From JALYGJ01 sp036558545 (GTDB taxonomy: Bacteria > Chloroflexota > Limnocylindria > Limnocylindrales > CSP1-4), in the NCBI GenBank assembly GCA_036558545.1, contig DATBFJ010000054.1, positions 1 to 15,190 on the forward strand: 15,190 nt of DNA. The letters run 5' to 3'. A program made the translations under genes and the position numbers. Every line of letters begins with the position of its first letter. The stretch's first letter is position 1. The notes under the pieces are model-generated. The model saw nothing but the letters and a program-made list of their open reading frames with translations. It ran no database searches and was not told the DNA's origin. This document shows, in pieces, positions 1-6,865 of this stretch.

Positions 1-277
1 TCGCGGCGTCTACGGCGGGGCAGTCGGCTACCTGGGCTACGACGGCTCGCTGGACACGGCCATCGCCATCCGGAGCGCCGTCCTGTCCGGTGGCCAGATC
101 CACGTTCACGCCGGGGCGGGCATCGTCGCCGGGAGCGTGGCTGAGAAGGAATTCGAAGAGACAGAGCACAAGTCGGCGGCGATGCGCAAGGCAATCCAGA
201 TGGCCGGCGCCGGGGTGCCAGCGAGTCAATCGGAGCCTGACGGCACCGCGGCACTGGCCGCCGGGAGATCGCGATGA
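1..277 (+). CDS. trpE: Anthranilate synthase component I, C-terminal end (partial)
   Basis: Only the last 91 residues are present, read from base 2 to a TGA at 275-277; the 5' part lies outside the window. TrpE converts chorismate to anthranilate, using ammonia supplied by TrpG. The visible part carries the chorismate-binding C-terminal signature: RGVYGGAVGYL at the very start, an ARSAVL-like IRSAVL, then AGAGIVAGSVAEKEF, where the GAGIV and E-x-E region bind chorismate and magnesium in this family. A tail of about 20 residues rich in Ala and Gly follows the conserved domain. The stop overlaps the trpG start as ATGA, so the two subunits should be translationally coupled. PabB and other chorismate enzymes share this fold, but the operon makes TrpE the clear choice. 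Confidence 0.95.
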   Translation, partial: RGVYGGAVGYLGYDGSLDTAIAIRSAVLSGGQIHVHAGAGIVAGSVAEKEFEETEHKSAAMRKAIQMAGAGVPASQSEPDGTAALAAGRSR

Positions 278-924
278 TCCTCGTCATCGATAACTACGAC
301 TCGTTCACCTACAACCTCGTGCAGGCGCTCGAGACGGCCCGGGCGAACGTCAAGGTGGTTCGCAACGACGAGATCTCGCCCGCTGAGCTGACCGGGCTTG
401 TCGACAATGCGAGCGCACCGCTGCGCGGCATCCTGATTTCGCCTGGACCCGGCGGGCCGCGGGGCTCGGGCTTGTCGATCGACTCGATCCAGCTGGCCCG
501 CGAGCGCGGCATCCCGTTGCTCGGCGTGTGCCTGGGCATGCAGGCAATCGCCGCCGGCTTCGGCGCAAACATCGTCCGCGCTCCCACTCTCGTTCACGGC
601 GAGGCATCGAGCGTTCGGCACGACGCCAAGGGCTATCTCGCAACCATGCCCCTACCTTTCCCCGCCGGTCGCTACCACTCGCTGTGCGTCGACGCTGGGA
701 CGCTACCCAGCGAGATGGTCGTGAGCGCGCTGGCCGACGACGGCGTCGTGATGGGCATCCGGCACAGGGAACTGCCCATCGAGGGAGTCCAATTCCATCC
801 CGAGTCGGTGCTGACGCCGGACGGTCCACGCATCCTCGCGCGTTTCCTGCGTCGCTGCGAAGAGGGCCAGCCGGAGATCCTGGAGGCGCGGCGCGATTTC
901 TGTTTCAAGGGAGTTGCCGCATGA
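274..924 (+). CDS. trpG: Anthranilate synthase component II (glutamine amidotransferase)
   Basis: This 216-residue class I glutamine amidotransferase releases ammonia from glutamine and channels it to TrpE. The N-terminal DNYDSFTYNL motif is typical of TrpG/PabA. The catalytic triad is visible: Cys86 in GVCLGMQ, and His175 and Glu177 in FHPES. The oxyanion-hole loop SPGPG is at 56-60, and GRYHSL at 132-137 is the conserved family motif. The ATG at 274 is preceded by GGGAG at 263-267 and overlaps the trpE stop. The protein is slightly longer than the usual 190-200 residues because of a C-terminal extension. TrpG can also serve PabB for folate; no pabB is visible here, so an extra folate role is possible but unshown. 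Confidence 0.96.
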   Translation: MILVIDNYDSFTYNLVQALETARANVKVVRNDEISPAELTGLVDNASAPLRGILISPGPGGPRGSGLSIDSIQLARERGIPLLGVCLGMQAIAAGFGANIVRAPTLVHGEASSVRHDAKGYLATMPLPFPAGRYHSLCVDAGTLPSEMVVSALADDGVVMGIRHRELPIEGVQFHPESVLTPDGPRILARFLRRCEEGQPEILEARRDFCFKGVAA

Positions 925-1955
925 GCGAGCACGTTCGAGCGGCAATCGCACAGGTGATGCGGGGCGGCTCGCTGAGTGCCGACGAGGCCCACGCGGCCAT
1001 GGCCCAGGTCATGGAAGGCGAGGCAACACCGGCACAGCTGGCTGGACTGTTGCTTGCACTGCGCATGCGCGGCGAGAAGGTCGACGAGCTGACCGGGTTC
1101 GCCAGGGCCATGCGCGAGCGAGTGGTTGCGATCCACGCACCTGAGGGCGCAATCGACACGTGCGGCACGGGCGGTGATGGCTCGAAGACGTTCAACATCT
1201 CGACGGCCTCCGCGCTCGTGGTTGCCGCGACGGGCGTGCCGGTAGCCAAGCATGGCAACCGGGCGATGTCGTCTGCAACTGGTTCGGCCGACGTTCTCGA
1301 AGCGCTCGGGATCCCGATAGACCTGACTCCCGAGCAGGCCTCACGGGCCTTGGCGACGGACGGCTTCGCCTTTCTTTTCGCACCGAGCTACCACCCTGCG
1401 ATGAAGCACGCCGGACCCGTGCGGCGCGAGCTTGGGGTTCCGACGGCGTTCAATCTGCTCGGCCCGATGACCAACCCGGCGGGCGTGCGCCGCCAGGTGA
1501 TCGGGGTGGCCGACCCAACCGTCGCTGCCAAGGTCGCTCATGTGCTGCACCACCTTGGCACGGAGCGTGCCTTCGTCGTCCACGGCGATGGCGTCGATGA
1601 GCTGCCGCTCGATGGCACCGGCGTGGCGTACGACGTGTCGGCTGGTGGCGTTCGCAAGCGGCGGATCGACTCATCCGCGTTGGGTCTGGAAGCTGCGCCG
1701 AGTTCAGATCTGCGCGGCGGTGACGCTGCGCTGAACGCCTCGATCATTGAGAGCATCCTGAGAGGAGAGACAGGTCCACGGCGGGACGTCGTGCTGCTCA
1801 ACGCCGGAGCCGCGCTACTGGTTGCCGGACGCGTGCCCACTTTGCGCCACGGCGTGCATCTGGCCGCGACCACGATCGACGGGGGCCGCGCGCGGGCACA
1901 TCTCGCCCGGCTGCGTCAGCCGCGCGCGATGCCCTCCGTGGAGAGTGCCGCATGA
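921..1955 (+). CDS. trpD: Anthranilate phosphoribosyltransferase
   Basis: TrpD transfers phosphoribose from PRPP to anthranilate, the second step of the tryptophan branch. The 344-residue product matches the usual family length. Residues 1-70 form the small helical domain. The PRPP-binding glycine loop CGTGGDGSKTFNIST is at 81-95, KHGNRAMSS at 110-118, and GSADVLEALG at 121-130 with the conserved Ser-Ala-Asp. VHGDGVDEL lies further on and belongs to the metal-binding region. I chose the ATG at 921 because it overlaps the trpG stop as ATGA, has AAGGGAG at about 907-913, and places the conserved helical domain at the N terminus. The same frame is open upstream to 528, but that stretch only shadows trpG. 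The gene ends in another ATGA overlap with the trpCFB fusion. Confidence 0.96.
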   Translation: MSEHVRAAIAQVMRGGSLSADEAHAAMAQVMEGEATPAQLAGLLLALRMRGEKVDELTGFARAMRERVVAIHAPEGAIDTCGTGGDGSKTFNISTASALVVAATGVPVAKHGNRAMSSATGSADVLEALGIPIDLTPEQASRALATDGFAFLFAPSYHPAMKHAGPVRRELGVPTAFNLLGPMTNPAGVRRQVIGVADPTVAAKVAHVLHHLGTERAFVVHGDGVDELPLDGTGVAYDVSAGGVRKRRIDSSALGLEAAPSSDLRGGDAALNASIIESILRGETGPRRDVVLLNAGAALLVAGRVPTLRHGVHLAATTIDGGRARAHLARLRQPRAMPSVESAA

Positions 1956-4651
1956 CAATCGCCGTGCGCGGTAGCGGCATCGTCCACGACATCGCCCTCC
2001 GGCGTGCGGCGGACCTTGCGGCACAGCGCCCGGTCGCGCGCGAGGTGGGCGTGGCCCCTGAGCCACGCCCACTGCTGCCCGCGCTCGCGCGACCGGGCCT
2101 GCACGTCATTGCCGAGGTGAAGCGCAGATCGCCGTCTGTAGGCACGCTCGCGGCGGACGACGATGTCATTGCCCGGGCTCGTGCCTACGAGCAGGGCGGC
2201 GCGGCGGCGATTTCGGTGCTGTGTGAGCCGCATTGGTTCAACGGTTCGGTCGATGATCTTCGCGCTGTCCGTGCCGCGGTCCGCGTGCCCGTGCTGGCCA
2301 AGGACTTCATCGTTTCGAAAGAACAGTTGGCCTCGCTTCGGGATGCCGGTGCGGACCTGGTCCTCCTGCTGGCCGTGCTCCACCGCTCGCGCGACCTTCG
2401 CGCCCTGGTGCGCGAGGCGCGCTCGCTCGGCCTCGAGCCGTTCGTCGAGGCGCACGGCGCGCGCGAGCTCGATCGCGCGCTGGCGAGCGACGCCAAGCTG
2501 ATCGGCATCAACAACCGCGACCTGAAAACGCTCGACGTCGACGTGCGACGCGCGGACTCGCTTCGGTCGCTGGTCCCAGATGACCGGCTGGTCGTGGCCG
2601 AGTCGGGGGTCAGCGATCCGCAGACACTGATCCGCTGGCGCGCACTGGGTTTCGATGCTGCATTGATCGGCGAGGCTCTGATGCGCTCCGATAATGCTGC
2701 CGCCGCGACGGCCGCATTCGTTGCCGCCGGCCGCATTCCAGAGGATCTGGCCGCCGCTGACCGCCAGGCAGAGGTCAAGATCTGCGGCCTGGTCGACGAG
2801 AACGGCATCCGCGCCGCCATGTCGGCGGGAGTGGACTCAATCGGGCTCAACGTCGTCGCCGGCACGCCACGTGCCCTCACAACAAAGCGCGCGGCCACGC
2901 TCGCGCGCTACGCGCGATCACTGCCGGGCCGCGCGCCGCGCGTCGTACTAGTAACGGCTGACGCCACGCATGAAGAGATGGCGTCATTCGTGTCAGCGAT
3001 CGATCCCGACGTGGTCCAGATCTCGGGCAACGAAGTCGCGCACGATTTGACATATGTCAAACGCGAGACGTGGAAGGTCGTCCGGACTGGCACGAATGCG
3101 CACGAAGCGCTTGCGCAGGCTCGGACGTGGATTGCAGCGGGTTGCGAGCGGATCCTCGTCGATGCCGCACACGGAAACATGCTCGGCGGAACGGGTCACG
3201 TTGCTGAACGGACGACTGCGGCGCTGATCGCCCGAGAAATCCCGGTGACGCTGGCGGGCGGTTTGCGTCCGGACAACGTCGCCTCGGCGTTGCGCGAGGT
3301 TTCCGCAATCGGCGTCGACGTCGCATCGGGTGTCGAACAGGCAGACACAAGGCCTCCGCTCAAGGACCCGCTCGCCGTTGCCCTTTTCACGAAGCGAGCA
3401 CGCGCAGCGCGCGTCGATCTGCCGCACGCGCCCGCGCGGCCCGAACGAGCTTCCGCCGGCCTGCTCAACGCAGACCGTGGCGGCCGCTGGGGCACCCATC
3501 GCGAATTCGGCGGGCGCTACGTACCGGAGACCCTCGTGCCGGCCCTCCTCGAGCTCGAGCAGACCTATTACGAAGTTCGCAACGATCCTTCGTTCTGGGC
3601 TGAGCTGCGCGAGCTGAGCACCCATTTCGCGGGTCGGCCAACTCCCATCTACCCGGCAGATCGGCTTGCGCGGGCGCTCGGCACCCGGGTTCGCATCTAT
3701 CTGAAGCGCGAAGACCTGGCACTCACCGGCGCGCACAAGATCAACAACGTCCTGGGCCAGGGGCTGCTGGCCAAGCGCCTTGGCAAAACAAGGCTCATTG
3801 CCGAGACGGGTGCCGGCCAGCACGGCGTGGCGACGGCCACCGTTGCCGCCCTACTCGGCCTGCCCTGTGTGGTGTACATGGGCGCGCGCGACATCGAACG
3901 TCAGCGACCAAATGTGCTCCGGATGGAGACGCTCGGGGCACAGGTCCGGCCTGTCGAAACTGGGTCGGCCACGCTCAAGGACGCGATCAATGACGCGATG
4001 CGCGACTGGGTCACGAACGTCAGCGACACGTACTACGTCCTGGGGTCAGCCATGGGGCCACATCCGTATCCGACGATCGTGCGCGATATGCAGCGCGTCA
4101 TTGGTGACGAGGCCGCCGCCCAGATGAGGAACGAGACAGGCCGCCTTCCTGACGCGGTGGTTGCGTGCGTCGGCGGCGGCTCGAACGCGATAGGAATATT
4201 CAGCCGCTTCATCGGTGAAGAAGGCGTTCGCCTGGTCGCTGTCGAGGCCGCGGGCGACGGCATCGAGACCGGCCGGCACGCCGCGGCACTGGCTGGCGGC
4301 GGCCTGGGCATCATCCACGGCGCCCGGACAATGCTCCTCCAGGACGCCGACGGCCAGGTCCAGGAGGCCCATTCGATTTCTGCTGGCCTGGACTATCCCG
4401 GGGTCGGGCCGCAGCTGGCAGCCCTCTCCGCAGAGAAACGCCTCGAGCTTCGATCGGCCACCGACTCTGACGCGCTCGCCGCGATGCGCCAGCTGGCGGC
4501 CTGCGAGGGCATTCTGCCCGCGCTCGAGTCCGCACACGCCCTCGCTGCGCTACCGGGACTGGTCGAAGGACTCGTGCCGGGAAGCATCGTGCTGGTTGGT
4601 CTGTCCGGCCGCGGCGACAAGGATGTTGCGCATTTGACGTCACCGTCATGA
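1952..4651 (+). CDS. trpCFB: Triple fusion: indole-glycerol-phosphate synthase / phosphoribosylanthranilate isomerase / tryptophan synthase beta
   Basis: A single 899-residue frame carries three enzymes. TrpC (about 1-268) has Glu55 and Lys57 in AEVKRRSP, Lys117 in LAKDF, Glu166 in EPFVEAHG, Asn187 in GINNRDL and Glu217-Ser218 in AESGVSD, the full IGPS catalytic set. TrpF (about 273-482) has Cys278 in VKICGL, Asp404 in ILVDAAHG and GGTGH at 412-416, so acid and base are both kept; its usual LHG motif reads ISG at 357-359. TrpB (about 508-899) has pyridoxal-phosphate Lys596 in GAHKINN, Glu618 in AETGAGQHG, the phosphate loop GGGSNA at 741-746 and Ser885 in LSGRGDKD. Together they carry out isomerisation, ring closure and the final condensation of indole with serine. 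Enzyme order equals pathway order. ATGA overlaps occur at both ends. TrpC-TrpF fusions are well known; adding TrpB is unusual. An unseen internal start for TrpB cannot be excluded. Confidence 0.95.
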   Translation: MTIAVRGSGIVHDIALRRAADLAAQRPVAREVGVAPEPRPLLPALARPGLHVIAEVKRRSPSVGTLAADDDVIARARAYEQGGAAAISVLCEPHWFNGSVDDLRAVRAAVRVPVLAKDFIVSKEQLASLRDAGADLVLLLAVLHRSRDLRALVREARSLGLEPFVEAHGARELDRALASDAKLIGINNRDLKTLDVDVRRADSLRSLVPDDRLVVAESGVSDPQTLIRWRALGFDAALIGEALMRSDNAAAATAAFVAAGRIPEDLAAADRQAEVKICGLVDENGIRAAMSAGVDSIGLNVVAGTPRALTTKRAATLARYARSLPGRAPRVVLVTADATHEEMASFVSAIDPDVVQISGNEVAHDLTYVKRETWKVVRTGTNAHEALAQARTWIAAGCERILVDAAHGNMLGGTGHVAERTTAALIAREIPVTLAGGLRPDNVASALREVSAIGVDVASGVEQADTRPPLKDPLAVALFTKRARAARVDLPHAPARPERASAGLLNADRGGRWGTHREFGGRYVPETLVPALLELEQTYYEVRNDPSFWAELRELSTHFAGRPTPIYPADRLARALGTRVRIYLKREDLALTGAHKINNVLGQGLLAKRLGKTRLIAETGAGQHGVATATVAALLGLPCVVYMGARDIERQRPNVLRMETLGAQVRPVETGSATLKDAINDAMRDWVTNVSDTYYVLGSAMGPHPYPTIVRDMQRVIGDEAAAQMRNETGRLPDAVVACVGGGSNAIGIFSRFIGEEGVRLVAVEAAGDGIETGRHAAALAGGGLGIIHGARTMLLQDADGQVQEAHSISAGLDYPGVGPQLAALSAEKRLELRSATDSDALAAMRQLAACEGILPALESAHALAALPGLVEGLVPGSIVLVGLSGRGDKDVAHLTSPS
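3398..3472 (+). other. Inter-domain linker between TrpF and TrpB within the fusion
   Basis: Residues 483-507 of the fusion protein match neither domain and are rich in Ala, Arg and Pro. The TrpF barrel ends just before with the DPLAVALF helix, and TrpB begins just after with GRWGTHREFGG. The frame stays open, and I see neither an ATG nor a convincing ribosome binding site for a separate TrpB start. By contrast, TrpC and TrpF are joined with almost no spacer (about residues 266-273). Confidence 0.7.
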
Positions 4652-5469
4652 CAGCAGCCACGATAGGTTCGGAGCGCATCGCTGGGGCGTTCGAGACCGC
4701 GCGCAAGCGAGGACGCATCGCATTCGTGCCATACGTCGTGGCGGGCTATCCGGATATGGACACCTCGGAACGCGCCGCATTGGCGGCTCTGGATGCAGGC
4801 GCCGACGTGCTCGAAATAGGCCTGCCCTACTCGGATCCGCTGGCGGACGGCGTGACACTTCAGCACGCGAGCTCCATCGCTTTGGGGCACGGCCAAACTC
4901 TCGACGCTTCCCTCGACCTGGTCGAACGCATCCACCGGCGCAGACCTCAGAAGCCCTTGGTCGTCATGGGCTACGTCAACCAGTTCATGGGACCGCGCGG
5001 CAGCGACAAAGTCGCTCGGCGACTCGCGGATGCCGGCGCGAGTGGCGCGATAGTGGCCGATTTGACGCCCGATGAAGGTGCCCCGCTCGAGCGAGCCTTC
5101 GAAGGCGTGAGCCTCGCCCTCGTCTATCTGGTTGCGCCCACTTCAACGCGCGAGCGCGTGGAGTTGATCGCTCAACGCTCCGGTGGTTTCGTCTATTGCG
5201 TATCGCTGATCGGTGTCACGGGGGCGCGGCGATCGGGGCCGGTTAAAGCTGCGGCGTTGGTCGGCCGTGTCAAGGCTCGATCACGGCTGCCTGTCGCCGT
5301 TGGCTTCGGCGTTGCACGTCCCGAGCACGTCCGGACGATCGCAAAGGCTGGGGCGGACGGCGTGATCGTCGCCTCGGCGCTGATCGATGCCCTGGGTCCG
5401 GACGGCACGAACGTCGCTCGATTCTCGGCATTGTGCTCGGAGCTGAGCAGCGCCACGGCATTCCGCTAA
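4648..5469 (+). CDS. trpA: Tryptophan synthase alpha chain
   Basis: TrpA cleaves indole-3-glycerol phosphate to glyceraldehyde 3-phosphate and indole, which passes through a tunnel to TrpB. The 273-residue TIM barrel has both catalytic residues, Glu56 in LEIGLPYSDP and Asp67 in DPLADG, each shifted by +7 from Glu49 and Asp60 of the Salmonella enzyme. IGVTGAR and GFGV form the phosphate-binding region. Small departures from the usual pattern are DLTPDEG where DLP-x-EE is common, and GVTLQ where GP-x-IQ is common. The ATG overlaps the stop of trpCFB as ATGA. No Shine-Dalgarno sequence is visible within 15 bases upstream, so translation probably depends on reinitiation after the fusion gene. It is the last gene of the operon. 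Confidence 0.96.
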   Translation: MTAATIGSERIAGAFETARKRGRIAFVPYVVAGYPDMDTSERAALAALDAGADVLEIGLPYSDPLADGVTLQHASSIALGHGQTLDASLDLVERIHRRRPQKPLVVMGYVNQFMGPRGSDKVARRLADAGASGAIVADLTPDEGAPLERAFEGVSLALVYLVAPTSTRERVELIAQRSGGFVYCVSLIGVTGARRSGPVKAAALVGRVKARSRLPVAVGFGVARPEHVRTIAKAGADGVIVASALIDALGPDGTNVARFSALCSELSSATAFR

Positions 5470-5542
5470 CGGGGGCAACAGCGCCCGCCCGTTCGGGTGT
5501 CACTCGGAGTGGCACGATCGCCGCCGGTTGCCACGGCTTTCG
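5470..5542. terminator. Possible shared terminator between convergent trpA and SRPBCC genes
   Basis: This 73-bp gap separates the two convergent gene ends. GTGTCAC (5497-5503) and GTGGCAC (5509-5515) can pair around a TCGGA loop, with one G-U wobble. A second, weaker pairing joins GGGC at 5473-5476 with GCCC at 5483-5486. There is no clear U-tract on either side, so an intrinsic terminator is plausible but unproven. Confidence 0.4.
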
Positions 5543-6025
5543 TCAGGCGCGCGCGAGCAGGCCTTCCACAACTTCCTCGAGACGGTCGTAAGTCTCGCGG
5601 GCGCCTGACTCCATGCCGGTGGCGACGACCATGTCGCGTGCCTCGACCGACGGAGCAAGGGATACGGCAGTGAGGTAGGTCCGGCCGTCTCGCTCCTCGA
5701 GCGTCATCCACTCGAGCGCGGGCACTCCGGGAAAACCCTCAAACTCGGACGTCTGTGCCACGAGTTCCGGAGACACCTTGTGGAACACTCCGTGAAAACC
5801 GAACTCCTCACCTGTTTGTGGGTTGCGGTTGATGTAGCGCCAACTCCCGCCGTCGTGTGCCTCCTGGCGATCGACGATGGTCTCGTACTTGCGCGGTCCC
5901 CACCAGTTCGAGATCAGCTTTGGATCGGTCAGCGCCTGGAACACGATGTCCCGCGGCGCATCGAACGAACGCTTGAAGACGATGTCCTGTTTGCCGGGCT
6001 CGATGATCACTTCCATGTCGCTCAT
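5543..6025 (-). CDS. AHSA1/SRPBCC-domain protein
   Basis: This 160-residue protein looks like a member of the AHSA1 (Aha1 C-terminal-like) branch of the SRPBCC/START hydrophobic-pocket fold. Typical features are FKRSFDAPRDIVFQALTDP near residues 17-35, then NWWGP at 40-44, a GGSWRY turn at 59-64, GFHGVF at 76-81 and a long amphipathic C-terminal helix after about 135. Such proteins bind small hydrophobic ligands; the ligand here is unknown. The frame is open far upstream to 6568, but the ATG at 6025 has a good AAAGGAG site, starts the conserved domain correctly, and overlaps the ArsR stop as ATGA. ArsR-SRPBCC pairs are common in bacteria, with the repressor usually controlling the pair. It is the last gene of its three-gene unit. 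Confidence 0.88.
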   Translation of the reverse strand: MSDMEVIIEPGKQDIVFKRSFDAPRDIVFQALTDPKLISNWWGPRKYETIVDRQEAHDGGSWRYINRNPQTGEEFGFHGVFHKVSPELVAQTSEFEGFPGVPALEWMTLEERDGRTYLTAVSLAPSVEARDMVVATGMESGARETYDRLEEVVEGLLARA

Positions 6026-6372
6026 GACCTGCTTTCTCCTTTCGCTTGCAAGTTTTTGATCTCCGCGTCGAGACGATCCATTCGGTCGGTAGCCAAGTCG
6101 CGGTATTGCTGGATCCATGACGACGCCGCGTTCAGTGGCGCAGGATCCAATCGACTGGGTCGCCACTGCGCTTCGCGCCCACGTTTGATCAATCCGGCTC
6201 GCTCGAGCACCTTCAGGTGCTTTGAAACGGCCTGGACGCTCATGGCATAGGGCTTGGCGATCTCGTTGACGGTCAGCTCGCCGCCGGCCAGTCGGGCGAG
6301 GATGGCTCGACGGGTCGGGTCGGCCAGTGCGCCGAAGGTCAGGCTGAGCTGATCCTCCGACTCCGCGTCCAC
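6022..6372 (-). CDS. ArsR-family winged-helix transcriptional repressor
   Basis: A 116-residue winged helix-turn-helix regulator. FGALADPTRRAILARLAGG at 13-31 is the classic ArsR opening helix, LTVNEIAKPYAMS the second, and SVQAVSKHLKVLERAGLI at 45-62 the recognition helix, followed by a short wing. There is no cysteine in the protein and no ELCVCDL motif, so it is not a classic arsenic or metal sensor. It belongs with the ArsR proteins that pair with SRPBCC genes. The start is a GTG sharing one base with the VOC stop (TAGTG), preceded by GGAG in CAGGAGAAG. It probably represses its own operon through the inverted repeat at 6778-6795; the inducer is unknown. Confidence 0.9.
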   Translation of the reverse strand: MDAESEDQLSLTFGALADPTRRAILARLAGGELTVNEIAKPYAMSVQAVSKHLKVLERAGLIKRGREAQWRPSRLDPAPLNAASSWIQQYRDLATDRMDRLDAEIKNLQAKGESRS

Positions 6373-6746
6373 TACTTCTCCTGGACCGCCCAGCCATTGC
6401 CGTCAGGATCCTGGAAGAAGAAAAAGCTGTTGTACGGGCCGTCGCCCTTGCCCGGTTTCTGCGCGCCGCCTTCGAAGTGGACGATGCCGCCTGTTTCAAC
6501 GCCCCGGCTAACCAGTTCGGCGTGGGCCGCCTCGATGTCCGACACGACCAGCTGAAGCCCGTGGTCAAAACCTTTGCCTATCGCCAGCGAACAGCCTGAA
6601 CCGTGCGGCGTGAACTGGATGTTGCGCCACGCCTCGCCCATGTCGTTGTCGACGTCGACGTTGAAGCCGAGCTTCTTCTCGTAGAACTCCTTCGACCGAT
6701 CAAGGTCGGCAACCGGAATGGTCGCGACCTCCAATTTCCAATCCAT
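6372..6746 (-). CDS. VOC/glyoxalase-fold protein
   Basis: A 124-residue protein of the vicinal-oxygen-chelate (glyoxalase/bleomycin-resistance/dioxygenase) superfamily. It has VATIPVADLDRSKEFYEKKLGF at 7-28, the usual first beta-alpha unit, and the matching second module ending in FQDPDGNGWAVQEK, where Glu123 sits at the usual metal-ligand position. Members include glyoxalases, dioxygenases and drug-binding proteins, so the substrate cannot be named. A TTG at 6782 would extend the frame by 12 residues, but the ATG at 6746 has AAGGGG eight bases upstream and starts at the domain edge. It is the first gene of a unit with the ArsR repressor and SRPBCC protein, suggesting a shared response to a small molecule. 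Confidence 0.88.
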   Translation of the reverse strand: MDWKLEVATIPVADLDRSKEFYEKKLGFNVDVDNDMGEAWRNIQFTPHGSGCSLAIGKGFDHGLQLVVSDIEAAHAELVSRGVETGGIVHFEGGAQKPGKGDGPYNSFFFFQDPDGNGWAVQEK

Positions 6747-6777
6747 CGACGCGTTCCCCTTAACAACTGCTTGGTTG

Positions 6778-6795
6778 ATCAACTGATTGGTTGAT
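6778..6795. promoter_or_regulatory. Candidate ArsR operator (18-bp inverted repeat)
   Basis: ATCAAC (6778-6783) and GTTGAT (6790-6795) form perfect arms around a six-base spacer. TTGGTTGAT also occurs twice as a direct repeat, at 6771-6779 and 6787-6795. The site covers the start-proximal end of the -10 box and the predicted transcription start, the expected place for a repressor. Its position in front of an operon that encodes a repressor makes autoregulation the simplest reading. Confidence 0.55.
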
Positions 6796-6823
6796 TATGG
6801 CGCGGAACCAGGGAAGGTGTCAA
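6794..6823 (-). promoter_or_regulatory. Sigma-70-type promoter for the VOC-arsR-SRPBCC unit
   Basis: On the minus strand there is a perfect TTGACA -35 box (6823-6818), an 18-bp spacer and a CATAAT -10 box (6799-6794). The predicted start of transcription is near 6787, about 40 bases before the VOC start codon. This is the best promoter match in the window. Confidence 0.7.
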
Positions 6824-6832
6824 GCCCCTCGA

Positions 6833-6838
6833 TACAAT
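6833..6838 (+). promoter_or_regulatory. Possible -10 box for the fabF-type gene
   Basis: TACAAT lies about 28 bases before the GTG start, with GAGGAG between them. I see no good -35 box at the right distance, so this is a weak call. Confidence 0.3.
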
Positions 6839-6865
6839 CCGCGAACACTCGAGGAGTTCGCCACC

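Noticed and set aside
528..920. N-terminal extension of trpD by 131 codons
   Set aside because: It overlaps trpG in another frame and is Arg-rich nonsense; the ATG at 921 is supported by a ribosome site and the ATGA overlap.
6026..6568. Upstream extension of the SRPBCC frame to 341 residues
   Set aside because: The added part overlaps arsR and VOC out of frame and is compositionally a shadow; the ATG at 6025 has a ribosome site and the correct domain start.
6791..6865. TTG start adding 25 residues to the FabF-type protein
   Set aside because: The added residues overlap the promoter/operator region and are not family-like; the GTG at 6866 has GAGGAG and aligns the triad at +7 to E. coli FabF.
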